Of a stretch of 64,000 nt of DNA, positions 1 through 8,001 are shown in pieces. Position 1 is the first letter of the stretch, and every line of letters starts with the position of its first letter. Source of the DNA: Shewanella khirikhana. Lineage in GTDB: Bacteria > Pseudomonadota > Gammaproteobacteria > Enterobacterales > Shewanellaceae. The stretch covers positions 3,519,501-3,583,500 of the forward strand of contig NZ_CP020373.1 in assembly GCF_003957745.1 (NCBI RefSeq). The letters are read 5' to 3'. A program made the position numbers and the translations under genes. The notes under the pieces were generated by a model. That model was not told the origin of the DNA and made no database searches. It saw only the letters and a program-made list of their open reading frames with translations.

Positions 1-145
1 GCTGAACCAAACCAAACAGCGGCAAGGCATGCAGATTTGCGCCGCAAACAAGTTCAATTTAATTGCATTGAAAATGCGGCCAACTTTGGCGATATTGAGG
101 CTAACTTGAGTTTAACGTGTCGCTAACTGACAAAAAGGAATCTCC
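1..145 (+). promoter_or_regulatory. Leader region upstream of aroQ-accB-accC
   Basis: No gene is seen here. The stretch is more AT-rich than the coding sequence that follows and ends in a good ribosome binding site (AAAAAGGAA, about 131-139) before the aroQ ATG at 146. It probably holds the promoter of the aroQ-accB-accC operon. I could not pick one convincing -35/-10 pair. Confidence 0.4.
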
Positions 146-604
146 ATGTCTGCCTCTCAAACTGCCCCCAAGGTATTGCTGATTAACGGCCCCAACCTCA
201 ATTTGCTGGGCACCCGTGAGCCGGGTGTGTACGGCAGCCAAACCCTGGCGCAAATCGTGGCCGACCTGGAGCGCAAGGCCGCCGAGCTGGGAGTGCAGCT
301 TGAGCATATTCAGTCCAATGCAGAGCATGTGCTGATTGATGCCATTCATCAAACCGATGCCAAGTTTGTGATTATTAACCCCGCCGCCTTTACCCACACC
401 AGCGTGGCGCTGCGAGATGCCTTGCTGGGCGTTGCCCTGCCCTTCATTGAGGTGCATCTGTCCAATGTTCATGCCCGCGAGCCCTTCCGCCATCACTCTT
501 ATTTTTCCGATAAAGCCGTGGGGGTGATCCTGGGTCTGGGTCCCAAGGGTTATGCACTGGCATTGGAAGCCGCCGCCGAACGTCTGCTGCAGGGAGCTAA
601 CTGA
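146..604 (+). CDS. aroQ: Type II 3-dehydroquinate dehydratase AroQ
   Basis: Cytosolic enzyme that converts 3-dehydroquinate to 3-dehydroshikimate in the shikimate pathway. The 152-residue protein has the usual length of the dodecameric type II family. Seen in the sequence: the N-terminal NGPNLNLLGTREPGVYG block with the lid arginine (about R24) and the expected catalytic tyrosine (about Y29), the central INPAAFTHTSVALRDAL block, and the EVHLSNVHAREPFRHHS block that carries the catalytic histidine region. The ATG at 146 follows an AAAAAGGAA ribosome binding site. The stop TGA overlaps the accB start by one base, so the gene is translationally coupled to the acetyl-CoA carboxylase genes, an aroQ-accB-accC order common in gammaproteobacteria. 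Nothing unusual. Confidence 0.97.
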   Translation: MSASQTAPKVLLINGPNLNLLGTREPGVYGSQTLAQIVADLERKAAELGVQLEHIQSNAEHVLIDAIHQTDAKFVIINPAAFTHTSVALRDALLGVALPFIEVHLSNVHAREPFRHHSYFSDKAVGVILGLGPKGYALALEAAAERLLQGAN

Positions 605-1035
605 TGGCAATGGATCTTCGTAAAATCAAAAAGTTGATTGAGCTTGTGCAGGAGTCCGGCATCAACGAGCTGGAAGTGCGCGAAGGGGAAGAGTCGGTGC
701 GGATTATCCGTCACGGCAACCTGCCGGCGCAGCCCGTGGACACCACTCAGGCTGCGGCACCCATTGCCGTTTCGCCTGCCAGCAGTCATCAGGGCCACAG
801 AGTCCTCTCGCCCATGGTCGGCACCTTCTATCGCGCCCCCAGCCCCGAGGCTCGTCCCTTTGTGGAAGTGGGCACCGAAGTGGCCGTGGGCGATACCTTG
901 GCCGTGATCGAGGCCATGAAGATGATGAATCAGATTGCCGCCGACAAGGCTGGCGTGGTCAAAGCCATTCTGGTGGACAACGCCACCCCGGTGGAGTTTG
1001 ACCAGCCGCTGTTTGTGATAGGCGATGCGGACTGA
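604..1035 (+). CDS. accB: Biotin carboxyl carrier protein of acetyl-CoA carboxylase
   Basis: AccB carries the biotin that shuttles the carboxyl group between the biotin carboxylase (AccC) and the carboxyltransferase in the first step of fatty acid synthesis. The N-terminal helix region (MDLRKIKKLIELV) is typical. It is followed by a short Ala/Pro linker (about 40-60) and a C-terminal biotinyl domain with EAMKMMN, whose lysine (about K106) is the biotinylation site. At 143 residues it is a little shorter than the E. coli protein, mostly in the linker. The ATG at 604 is preferred because GGGAG at about 592 is well spaced; an ATG two codons later is the alternative. It overlaps aroQ by one base and accC by 11. 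Confidence 0.97.
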   Translation: MAMDLRKIKKLIELVQESGINELEVREGEESVRIIRHGNLPAQPVDTTQAAAPIAVSPASSHQGHRVLSPMVGTFYRAPSPEARPFVEVGTEVAVGDTLAVIEAMKMMNQIAADKAGVVKAILVDNATPVEFDQPLFVIGDAD

Positions 1036-2362
1036 GCCGCCATTCACCAGGGTGCTGATTGCCAACCGCGGCGAAATCGCGGTGCGGATTATCCGTGCCT
1101 GCCATCAGCTGGGGCTGGCCACAGTTGCCGTTTACTCCAGCGCTGACAGGGGCGCTTTGCATACCCGGCTTGCCACCAGTGCCATTTGTATCGGCCCGGC
1201 GCCAGCCAAAGACAGCTACTTGAATATCAATGCCTTGCTGACGGCAGCCCGCATCTCGGGTGCCGATGCCGTGCATCCGGGTTATGGCTTTTTGTCGGAG
1301 CGAGCCGACTTTGCCCGGGCGGTCACGGCCGAAGGACTGGTGTTCTTAGGCCCTGACGCCGACACCATAGCCACCATGGGCGATAAGGTCAGCGCCATCA
1401 ACGCCATGAAGGCGGTGGGCATTCCCACCCTGCCGGGTTCGGATGGTGCCGTCGGTGATGACATGGACCGCATCGAAGCGCTCGCCGATACCATTGGCTA
1501 TCCGGTGCTTATCAAAGCCAGTGCCGGCGGCGGCGGGCGCGGCATGCGCAGGGTCGACTCTGCCATGGCGCTCAAAGACGCCATTGACCTGACCCGGAGC
1601 GAAGCCAAAGCGGCCTTCGGTGATGACACCCTGTATCTGGAGAAATTCCTCCCCCACCCAAGGCACATCGAATTTCAAATCATCGCCAATGGCGAAGACG
1701 CCCTGTGTCTTGGCGAGCGCGACTGCTCGGCCCAGCGCCGCCATCAAAAGTTGATTGAAGAAGCGCCAGCCCCAGGCATCGACCGAGACCTTATCGAATC
1801 CATGATGCACCGCTGCGAGCAGGCCTGTCGCAGCCTCAAATATCGTGGCGTGGGTACCTTTGAGTTTTTGTATCAGGACGGGGCATTTTTCTTTATCGAA
1901 ATGAACACCCGCATTCAGGTGGAGCATACGGTCACCGAGATGGTCACCGGTATCGATTTGATTGCAGCCCAGCTGCAACTGGCACAGGGGGCACCGTTGC
2001 CTGCGCCGCCACAGGTTCGCGGCCATGCGATAGAGTGCCGTATCAACGCCGAAGATCCCCGCACCCAACTGCCAAGCCCGGGCAAGGTCAATGCGTTAAT
2101 GCTGCCCGGCGGCCCCGGCGTGCGCTGGGACTCAGCTCTGTTTGCCGGCGCCGCTGTGCCGCCCCACTATGATTCCATGGTGGGTAAGCTGATTTGTCAT
2201 GGTGACAGCCGCGAGCAGGCCATTGCCAGAATGCATCAGGCTCTGACCGAGCTTAAGATTGAAGGTATCCACACCAATCAGGCATTGCAGCAGAAGATAC
2301 TTGCCAGCGACGACTTCAGCCCCTGGCAGCAGGATATCCACTTCGCAGCCAGGCTGCTCTAA
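1025..2362 (+). CDS. accC: Biotin carboxylase subunit of acetyl-CoA carboxylase
   Basis: ATP-grasp enzyme that carboxylates the biotin of AccB using ATP and bicarbonate. The 445 residues are close to the family length. Visible motifs: N-terminal LIANRGEIAVRIIRAC, HPGYGFLSE, the Gly-rich ATP loop KASAGGGGRGMR, GERDCSAQRRHQK, the catalytic EMNTRIQVEH segment (from about residue 292), GHAIECRINAEDP, and the C-terminal biotin carboxylase domain. In place of the very common EHPVTE the protein reads EHTVTE (Thr at about 302), while the flanking catalytic Glu, Asn, Arg, Gln and Glu residues are present. The start at 1025 lies inside accB. A GTG at 1052, directly before the conserved LIANRGE, is an alternative start. 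Confidence 0.93.
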   Translation: MRTEPPFTRVLIANRGEIAVRIIRACHQLGLATVAVYSSADRGALHTRLATSAICIGPAPAKDSYLNINALLTAARISGADAVHPGYGFLSERADFARAVTAEGLVFLGPDADTIATMGDKVSAINAMKAVGIPTLPGSDGAVGDDMDRIEALADTIGYPVLIKASAGGGGRGMRRVDSAMALKDAIDLTRSEAKAAFGDDTLYLEKFLPHPRHIEFQIIANGEDALCLGERDCSAQRRHQKLIEEAPAPGIDRDLIESMMHRCEQACRSLKYRGVGTFEFLYQDGAFFFIEMNTRIQVEHTVTEMVTGIDLIAAQLQLAQGAPLPAPPQVRGHAIECRINAEDPRTQLPSPGKVNALMLPGGPGVRWDSALFAGAAVPPHYDSMVGKLICHGDSREQAIARMHQALTELKIEGIHTNQALQQKILASDDFSPWQQDIHFAARLL

Positions 2363-2424
2363 CTGGCGCACCTCTTGGCGGTGCATCGGTCACTTGTTTT
2401 AAATGGCTTAAGCGGCTTTAAAGG

Positions 2425-3480
2425 CTAGCGCCAGGTATCCGGCAGTTTCACCTGCTCCCACAACTCGCGGCTGAGGCGTTGGGATGAGTCGCCCTTGCTG
2501 TCCTGCCAGTCGCCGCTGCCAAGCCAATCCACCAGGGCATCGCCCACGGCTGGGTAGCGCACCGGCTCGGGGCTTGAACGCTTAAGCCAGCTTTTCAGGG
2601 TATCAGGGCTTAACTGCATCATGCTGTCGGCAGCGCCGAGCAGTTGCAGCGCCGCCACGTTGGAGAGCTGCTCAAACTGCCCCAGCAAGGGCTTTACCAG
2701 CAGCTTCTTGCCCAGAGTCAGGGCTTCACTGGCCAGCTCAAATCCCGCGTTGGCCACCACACCTCCGGCTTCGGCCAGATGGCGGCGAAAGCCCTGCCGA
2801 CAAAAGCCATGCCACTGAATATGCGCGGGAATGTCACTGCCGAGCGATTGCGAGTGATACACCAAAAAGCGGTAGTTTTCGAAGGGTTTCAGTAAGCTGA
2901 CAATGGCCTCAGGCGCCTCAAAGGGCAGATACACCAGAATATCGTGACCGTGCTCTTCACTGACTTCATCCACCTCCACAAAGGGCGGCAGCAGTGGAAA
3001 GCCGAAGTGATGCCAGTGGCAACCTAGGGCCATATCCACCGGGGCGAAGTAATCCAGCAGCTTTTCGTTAAACCAGGTGTTGCCCACTTTGGGCACATCA
3101 AAACGCAGCGCCGCCTGATGGCTAATGCCGATACAGGGCACCTTTTGCCGTCTGGCTGCCCAGGCGCTCACCGGCTCAAAATCGTTGAGCACCAGATCAT
3201 AGCCCGATAGATCCAGCGCGCGAATATCCTGCCACCAACGGCAGTTAAGGTTTTCGCGCACTGTATCGACCGAACTGATTTTGCCGGCCTGACTGACGAA
3301 GGTCAGCCCCTTGGCTACCCTGAAGTCACCAAAGGCTTCCATATCAAAGAACTGCGATTTGGGTCTGCCGCTGAACAGATAATCCACCTGCACATCCCTG
3401 CGCTCCAATGCTTTGGCCATCACCCGTGCACGACTCAAATGGCCATTACCCGTGCCCTGCACACCGTACAGAATTTTCAT
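2425..3480 (-). CDS. MurG-like glycosyltransferase family protein (MJ1255/VC2487 type)
   Basis: Predicted cytosolic glycosyltransferase of about 351 residues. The N-terminus MKILYGVQGTGNGHLSRA carries the Gly-rich GTGNGH loop seen in GT-B enzymes of the MurG/UGT kind, with a Rossmann-like first half. The C-terminal half has the pattern GGVVANAGFELASEAL, which resembles the donor-binding segment of that fold. The substrate is unknown. The open frame continues upstream through PAP2-gene sequence, but the ATG at 3480 is chosen because the conserved N-terminus starts there. It lies 19 bases after the PAP2 phosphatase gene on the same strand, so the two are probably cotranscribed; a shared role in lipid or cell-envelope glycan metabolism is inference only. 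Confidence 0.75.
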   Translation of the reverse strand: MKILYGVQGTGNGHLSRARVMAKALERRDVQVDYLFSGRPKSQFFDMEAFGDFRVAKGLTFVSQAGKISSVDTVRENLNCRWWQDIRALDLSGYDLVLNDFEPVSAWAARRQKVPCIGISHQAALRFDVPKVGNTWFNEKLLDYFAPVDMALGCHWHHFGFPLLPPFVEVDEVSEEHGHDILVYLPFEAPEAIVSLLKPFENYRFLVYHSQSLGSDIPAHIQWHGFCRQGFRRHLAEAGGVVANAGFELASEALTLGKKLLVKPLLGQFEQLSNVAALQLLGAADSMMQLSPDTLKSWLKRSSPEPVRYPAVGDALVDWLGSGDWQDSKGDSSQRLSRELWEQVKLPDTWR

Positions 3481-3499
3481 AGATTCAATGACATCCTTA

Positions 3500-4012
3500 T
3501 CAATAGAAGCTGTTGGCCCACGCAACCGATACTGTGCCCAGAGCCGCACCGGCAGCGATATCCATGGGATAATGCACCCCCAGCGCCACCCGCGAGAGCC
3601 CAATCAGACAGGCCCAGCCATAGGCTGCAAACAGTGCCGCGGGGTAAACATCGGCAATCGCGGTGGCCATCACAAAGGCCGCCGCCGTGTGCCCCGAGGG
3701 CAGACTGAATTTATCGGAAGGCTCAAAACTGCACTCGAACCCCAGGGCCGCGTGGCACGGGCGGGTTCGACGAATGCTGTTTTTCAGCAACAAATAGAGG
3801 GGAAGTTCCAGAGCAAAGGCCAATAATGCCAGCCTGAACAATTGGTTACCCTGAGAGTCAAACAGCAGTAAGCCGATACTCAGGTATAAGTAGAGGGGAC
3901 CATCGCCGGTGGCAGACACCAGCAAAGAGCTGCGCTGTAATCCATGTCGGGAAGCACCGCCGTGGATCAGCTGAAAACCGCGCCTGTCGAGCTCGGTCAG
4001 ATGTGTGAGCAT
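3500..4012 (-). CDS. PAP2-family membrane phosphatase
   Basis: Integral membrane acid phosphatase of the PAP2/PgpB-like superfamily, 170 residues. All three phosphatase signature blocks are present in order: KNSIRRTRP (KxxxxxxRP type), SLPSGH, and SRVALGVHYPMD (SRxxxxxHxxxD type). Several hydrophobic helices surround them (YLSIGLLLF, ALLAFALELPLYLLL and others). Likely substrates are undecaprenyl diphosphate or phosphatidic or phosphatidylglycerol phosphates, but the sequence alone does not decide. The ATG at 4012 has GGAGG about four bases upstream. It is followed 19 bases later by the glycosyltransferase gene on the same strand. Confidence 0.9.
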   Translation of the reverse strand: MLTHLTELDRRGFQLIHGGASRHGLQRSSLLVSATGDGPLYLYLSIGLLLFDSQGNQLFRLALLAFALELPLYLLLKNSIRRTRPCHAALGFECSFEPSDKFSLPSGHTAAAFVMATAIADVYPAALFAAYGWACLIGLSRVALGVHYPMDIAAGAALGTVSVAWANSFY

Positions 4013-4114
4013 TCGGCCTCCAGAGAGTGCGCCAGGATAAGCCGAATACTAGAGAGCTTGCGTGACGGGGCGGTGACACCCGCCCGACACTTTTATGACA
4101 TCGCCGGGGCGAAA

Positions 4115-4363
4115 TCAGGCAGTTACTGCGCCCTGGGTTTTGGCACGGTAGATTTTGATCAGGTGATAGACGTTGATACAGGCAACGAAAGCATTCATGC
4201 CCGCCACAGGCCAGGCCGTGATGGCAACACCGTAGGCAACAAACAGGCTGCAGCCGATAAAGTTCAACCATCTCAGCCAAATAATATCTTTCATCATCAG
4301 TGAGATAGCGACCATTACCGAAGCCATGTAGCCAACGATTTCAGTCATGTTCAAAGCTTCCAT
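4115..4363 (-). CDS. Small YgjV-like inner membrane protein
   Basis: Predicted protein of 82 residues dominated by hydrophobic segments (EIVGYMASVMVAISLMMKD, WLRWLNFIGCSLFVAYGV, WPVAGMNAFVACINVYHL), about three transmembrane helices, followed by a short basic tail. The pattern resembles the YgjV-like family, whose function is unknown. The frame stays open further upstream, but the ATG at 4363 is preferred because GAGGTG sits about five bases before it. It is on the same strand as the PAP2 gene, 102 bases upstream of that gene's start, and may belong to the same transcript. Confidence 0.7.
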   Translation of the reverse strand: MEALNMTEIVGYMASVMVAISLMMKDIIWLRWLNFIGCSLFVAYGVAITAWPVAGMNAFVACINVYHLIKIYRAKTQGAVTA

Positions 4364-4702
4364 AAGGCACCTCGAAATAAGGCCCTCTGCCTTCCCTGAG
4401 CTTAATGGGGGGTCCGTGCCCCTAAAGCGATTTGTTAATTGAAACTGGATTGAGACTGGGGACAATGCTAACAAAAGTGCCCACAGTGTTGTAATAAAAA
4501 ACCGTCATATGATGACAGAAGTCAAAAAAATGCGCCATAAAGATTAGGCATGATGAAATTAAACTACATTTGGCATGATATATGGGGGTGAGCCAATACC
4601 GTGATTGATAACACTTTTCTTTTCAAGATTCCCTTATATACTGGCCTAAGTTCAGTGTAGAGCTGCCTAACAGCCTGATTTGAGGCGAAACAGGAGATGA
4701 CT

Positions 4703-5188
4703 ATGGAATACAACACCTCAGAATTATGTGACATGTTTCTGGACGTCGTGGATGTGGTTGAGCCCATGTTCAGTAATTACGGTGGTGTTAGCTCATTCGG
4801 TGGAGCCATCAGCACAGTCAAATGTTTCGAAGACAACGGCCTTATTGCCGACGTATTGGCTGAAGAAGGTGAAGGACGGGTATTGCTGGTCGACGGTGGC
4901 GGCTCGCTGCGCCGGGCACTGGTAGATGCAACCATTGCCGAGATTGGCGTAAACAATGGCTGGGAAGGCATTATCGTGTACGGCAGCGTGCGCGACGTTG
5001 ATGCCCTCGAAGAGCTGGATATTGGTATTCAGGCCATAGCCTCCATTCCGGTCGGTGCCGACAACAATGGCACCGGTGAAGTGGATGTGCCGGTGAACTT
5101 TGGCGGCGTGTCTTTCCTGCCGGGCGACCATGTGTATGCCGACAGCACCGGGGTTATCCTGTCACCGGACCCACTGGACATCGAATAG
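4703..5188 (+). CDS. rraA: Regulator of RNase E activity A
   Basis: RraA binds RNase E and inhibits its endonuclease activity, so it modulates mRNA turnover. The start MEYNTSELCD, the FSNYGGVSSFGG segment, the central VDGGGSLRRALVD and the following GVNNGWEGIIVYGSVRD block match the RraA/menaquinone-methyltransferase-like fold. With the ATG at 4703 the protein is 161 residues, the usual length. The AGGAG at 4692-4696 is six bases from this ATG and directly abuts the alternative ATG at 4697. It is followed by a strong terminator at about 5213, so it is probably monocistronic. Confidence 0.95.
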   Translation: MEYNTSELCDMFLDVVDVVEPMFSNYGGVSSFGGAISTVKCFEDNGLIADVLAEEGEGRVLLVDGGGSLRRALVDATIAEIGVNNGWEGIIVYGSVRDVDALEELDIGIQAIASIPVGADNNGTGEVDVPVNFGGVSFLPGDHVYADSTGVILSPDPLDIE

Positions 5189-5212
5189 GCCCCAGAGCCT
5201 GTTTCGCATCAT

Positions 5213-5239
5213 AAAAGCCGGCCTAGCGCCGGCTTTTTT
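5213..5239 (+). terminator. Rho-independent terminator after rraA
   Basis: A run of A, then GCCGGC, a five-base loop, GCCGGC and six T residues. The arrangement is a classic intrinsic terminator 25 bases past the rraA stop. Confidence 0.9.
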
Positions 5240-5337
5240 CATGGCGAATTTAGCCCGCCAGCGTTGCCTTTTCGGCATCCTTTGCCACAATATCGCCAAC
5301 GCGCATTATCGCCACAACAACATCAGACCTCGAACCT

Positions 5338-6375
5338 ATGCAGCACCTTATTCCCTTTACGCCACAAGACATGAGCGGCATTCTCGGGCAGCGTCCCGGC
5401 GAAACCCGCCTTGGCAATCACTTCCTTCTGCCCGAAGGCCATGACCTTGGCGCCTGCCTCGCCAACGCCAAGTCGCTCGGTGCCCGCTTTGTGTTACTTG
5501 GCGCCGGGGAAGATGCTGGCCCCCGTGCCAACCTCGGCCGTGGCGGCGCCACCAATGCCTTCGAGGCCTGCCTTAAGTGGCTGGTGAACCTGCAATCGAA
5601 CCGCTTCTATCGCGGCAATGACTGCCTGCTGCTGGGTCAGCTCGATTTTGGTGACCTGTTGCCCGGCGAAGATGCCGAGCTGGACGCGCTGCGCCAAGCG
5701 GTGTCCCAGATGGATGAGCGGGTGATTGATGTAGCCAGTGCCATTATGGCGGCCGGGCTTGAACCCATAGTGATTGGTGGCGGTCACAACAATGCGTTTG
5801 GGCTGTTGATGTCGGTGAAGAACGCCTTCGGTCGCCCTGCGGCCGCAGTAAACCTGGACCCCCATTCAGATTTTCGCCTGCGTGAAGGCCGCCACAGCGG
5901 CAATGGTTTCAGCTACGCCGCCGCCAGCGGTGCGCTCGATTTTTACCATGTGCTTGGGCTGCACGAGCTGAAAAACAGCGAGGCCAACCTGGAGCAGCTT
6001 GAAGCCTTTGGCGGCAGCTGGCACAGCCTGCAGCAAATCTGGGTAAGGGGTGAGCTGAGCCTGGACGAAGCGCTCAAATCCATCAGCAAAAACCTTAGAA
6101 CCACTGGTCTGCCGGTGGCGCTCGAGCTGGACGTGGATGCCATCGCTAATATGCCCTCCAGCGCCATGACTGCAGCCGGTGTGCCGCTGCTGGATGCTGC
6201 CCGCTATATCAGCCACATCGCCAGACACTGTGACTGCGCCTATCTGCACCTGGCCGAGGCGGCGCCCTCTTGCCACGAAACCGGTGAAAACGCCGGCCTT
6301 CGGGAAGTGGGCCAGAGCCTGACTGAGCTGGTGTACGCCTATCTGCGCGGCCGTCAACTGGCTGTCGGCGCCTGA
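5338..6375 (+). CDS. Arginase-fold hydrolase, probable formimidoylglutamase
   Basis: Ureohydrolase-family protein of 345 residues. The metal-binding blocks are recognisable but atypical: GGGHNN (about 147), NLDPHSDFR (about 172) and ALELDVDAI (about 260), against GGDHS, DAHxD and SxDxDxxDP in classical arginases. This variant is usually annotated as formimidoylglutamase (histidine degradation, HutG) in Shewanella relatives. No other histidine-utilisation gene is nearby, so the pathway is inference. The ATG at 5338 is about 150 bases downstream of the rraA stop and past its terminator, so the gene likely has its own promoter. The substituted metal residues make arginase or agmatinase activity less certain. 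Confidence 0.75.
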   Translation: MQHLIPFTPQDMSGILGQRPGETRLGNHFLLPEGHDLGACLANAKSLGARFVLLGAGEDAGPRANLGRGGATNAFEACLKWLVNLQSNRFYRGNDCLLLGQLDFGDLLPGEDAELDALRQAVSQMDERVIDVASAIMAAGLEPIVIGGGHNNAFGLLMSVKNAFGRPAAAVNLDPHSDFRLREGRHSGNGFSYAAASGALDFYHVLGLHELKNSEANLEQLEAFGGSWHSLQQIWVRGELSLDEALKSISKNLRTTGLPVALELDVDAIANMPSSAMTAAGVPLLDAARYISHIARHCDCAYLHLAEAAPSCHETGENAGLREVGQSLTELVYAYLRGRQLAVGA

Positions 6376-6505
6376 GCCACATCCGCCCGCAGGGTAATTC
6401 AGACGGGCGAATGAGCCTGACTCAGTCGAGCTTCATTAAATTCGCATATTGTGGTCTAATGCGCAGTCATTGCGCCTGTGGCAAAACCCTACCGGGCTCA
6501 CAAGC

Positions 6506-6534
6506 TTGACATGCTTTGGGCAGCGGGATAGGTA
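6506..6534 (+). promoter_or_regulatory. Possible promoter upstream of ubiE
   Basis: TTGACA (6506-6511) is a perfect -35 hexamer, followed after 17 bases by TAGGTA, a poor -10. It is about 95 bases before the ubiE start. Another -10-like TCTAAT is at about 6455. The 250-base gap between 6376 and 6628 contains nothing else I recognise. Confidence 0.3.
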
Positions 6535-6628
6535 CTGGATCACAAAGCTGATTGCTTAAGGATTCAGCAAGGGGCCGGATAGGCATACACTGGCGGTTAA
6601 CAGTATGGGAAACAATAGGAAAGAACAG

Positions 6629-7384
6629 ATGTCCGAGGGCGCCTCAAAGAGTACCCACTTTGGTTTCAAGACCGTAGATTCCGACAAGAAGGCCGATCTG
6701 GTTGCTGGCGTATTCCACTCAGTGGCCGCCAAGTACGACATCATGAACGATGTGATGTCCTTCGGTATCCATCGCCTGTGGAAGCGATTCACCATTGAAA
6801 CTGCCGGTGCCCGTCCGGGGATGAAGGTGCTGGATCTGGCCGGTGGTACCGGCGATCTGACCGCCAAGTTCTCCCGTCTGGTGGGTGAGCGTGGTCAGGT
6901 AGTACTGGCCGATATCAACGACTCCATGCTGAAAGTGGGTCGCTCCAAGCTGCGGGATCTGGGCGTGGTGGGCAACGTGAACTACGTTCAGGCCAACGCC
7001 GAAGCGCTGCCATTCCCCGATAACCATTTCGATATCATCACCATCGCCTTCGGCCTGCGTAACGTGACCGACAAAGACGCCGCCCTGCGCTCCATGCAGC
7101 GCGTGCTCAAGCCCGGCGGCAAACTGCTGGTGCTGGAATTCTCCAAGCCGCAGCACGACGTGATGCGTAAACTGTACGACCTCTACAGCTTTAAAATTCT
7201 GCCCAAAATGGGTGAATTTATTGCCCAGGACGCCGGCAGTTACGAATACCTGGCCGAGTCCATTCGCATGCACCCTGATCAGGACACCCTCAAGGGCATG
7301 ATGCAAAACGCCGGTCTCGAGCAAGTGGATTACATCAACATGACCGATGGCGTAGTGGCACTGCACCGGGGTTATAAGTTCTGA
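6629..7384 (+). CDS. ubiE: Ubiquinone/menaquinone C-methyltransferase
   Basis: SAM-dependent methyltransferase that acts on the ring carbon in both ubiquinone and menaquinone synthesis. The SAM-binding motif VLDLAGGTGDLTAKF (about 66-80), the downstream LPFPDNHFDIITIAFGLRNV block and the LKPGGKLLVLEFSKP segment are diagnostic. The ATG at 6629 (MSEGASK...) gives 251 residues, the family length, and has AGGAAAG upstream; the earlier ATG at 6605 lacks support. The stop overlaps the ubiJ start (TGATG), so ubiE-ubiJ-ubiB are coupled. Confidence 0.97.
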   Translation: MSEGASKSTHFGFKTVDSDKKADLVAGVFHSVAAKYDIMNDVMSFGIHRLWKRFTIETAGARPGMKVLDLAGGTGDLTAKFSRLVGERGQVVLADINDSMLKVGRSKLRDLGVVGNVNYVQANAEALPFPDNHFDIITIAFGLRNVTDKDAALRSMQRVLKPGGKLLVLEFSKPQHDVMRKLYDLYSFKILPKMGEFIAQDAGSYEYLAESIRMHPDQDTLKGMMQNAGLEQVDYINMTDGVVALHRGYKF

Positions 7385-8001
7385 TGCTGCCACGGGAGCT
7401 GTCACTCTTTGTCTGCGGCGCCGTGGAACTGGGCTTTGAGAAACTGCTTGCCCAAACCGGTGCCAGCCCAAGGCATTATGGCCTGCATGGCAAACGCCTC
7501 GCTATTGAATTGACCGAGCTCCCCTTCCCGCTGTTTCTTATCTTCGATGACAGCGTGACCGTGCTTAGCCGTTATGAAGCCGAAACCGATGTCAGGGTAA
7601 AGGCATCAGTTTCAGCGCTCTATGCCCTGAGCCAGGGCGAAAGTCTCAGCATGCTTATCAAGGCCGATCGACTCGATATCGATGGCGACCTCAATGTACT
7701 GCAGGGCTTCAGTCGCCTTATCAAAGAGCAGCAGTTCGACATCGGCGAGCCGCTGTCACGCTATATTGGTGACGGCCCGGCGCACAAGCTGCAATCCGGC
7801 GGCCGCTGGCTTGGCAGCGAACTGAAGCGCATTGGCGACAAGACCTTAAGCCACCTCGCGCAACTTTCCACCGAGGAATACCGGCTCGCGCCCCACCGCA
7901 TTGAGTTTATTCATCTCAAGGACAACATTGACTCGCTGGTGCAGGACACTGACACTATCGAGAAAAGAATCAATCAATTAAGGGACCGTCTCACACCATG
8001 A
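7384..8001 (+). CDS. ubiJ: Ubiquinone biosynthesis accessory factor UbiJ (SCP2 domain)
   Basis: A 205-residue protein with an N-terminal SCP2-like lipid-binding domain and a C-terminal helical region ending in a likely coiled coil (IEFIHLKDNIDSLVQDTDTI and following). In E. coli UbiJ is part of a soluble Ubi complex and binds ubiquinone intermediates. Identity rests on the fixed position between ubiE and ubiB, the length, and the SCP2-like pattern (RLDIDGDLNVLQGF). It overlaps ubiE by one base and ubiB by four. Confidence 0.93.
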   Translation: MLPRELSLFVCGAVELGFEKLLAQTGASPRHYGLHGKRLAIELTELPFPLFLIFDDSVTVLSRYEAETDVRVKASVSALYALSQGESLSMLIKADRLDIDGDLNVLQGFSRLIKEQQFDIGEPLSRYIGDGPAHKLQSGGRWLGSELKRIGDKTLSHLAQLSTEEYRLAPHRIEFIHLKDNIDSLVQDTDTIEKRINQLRDRLTP

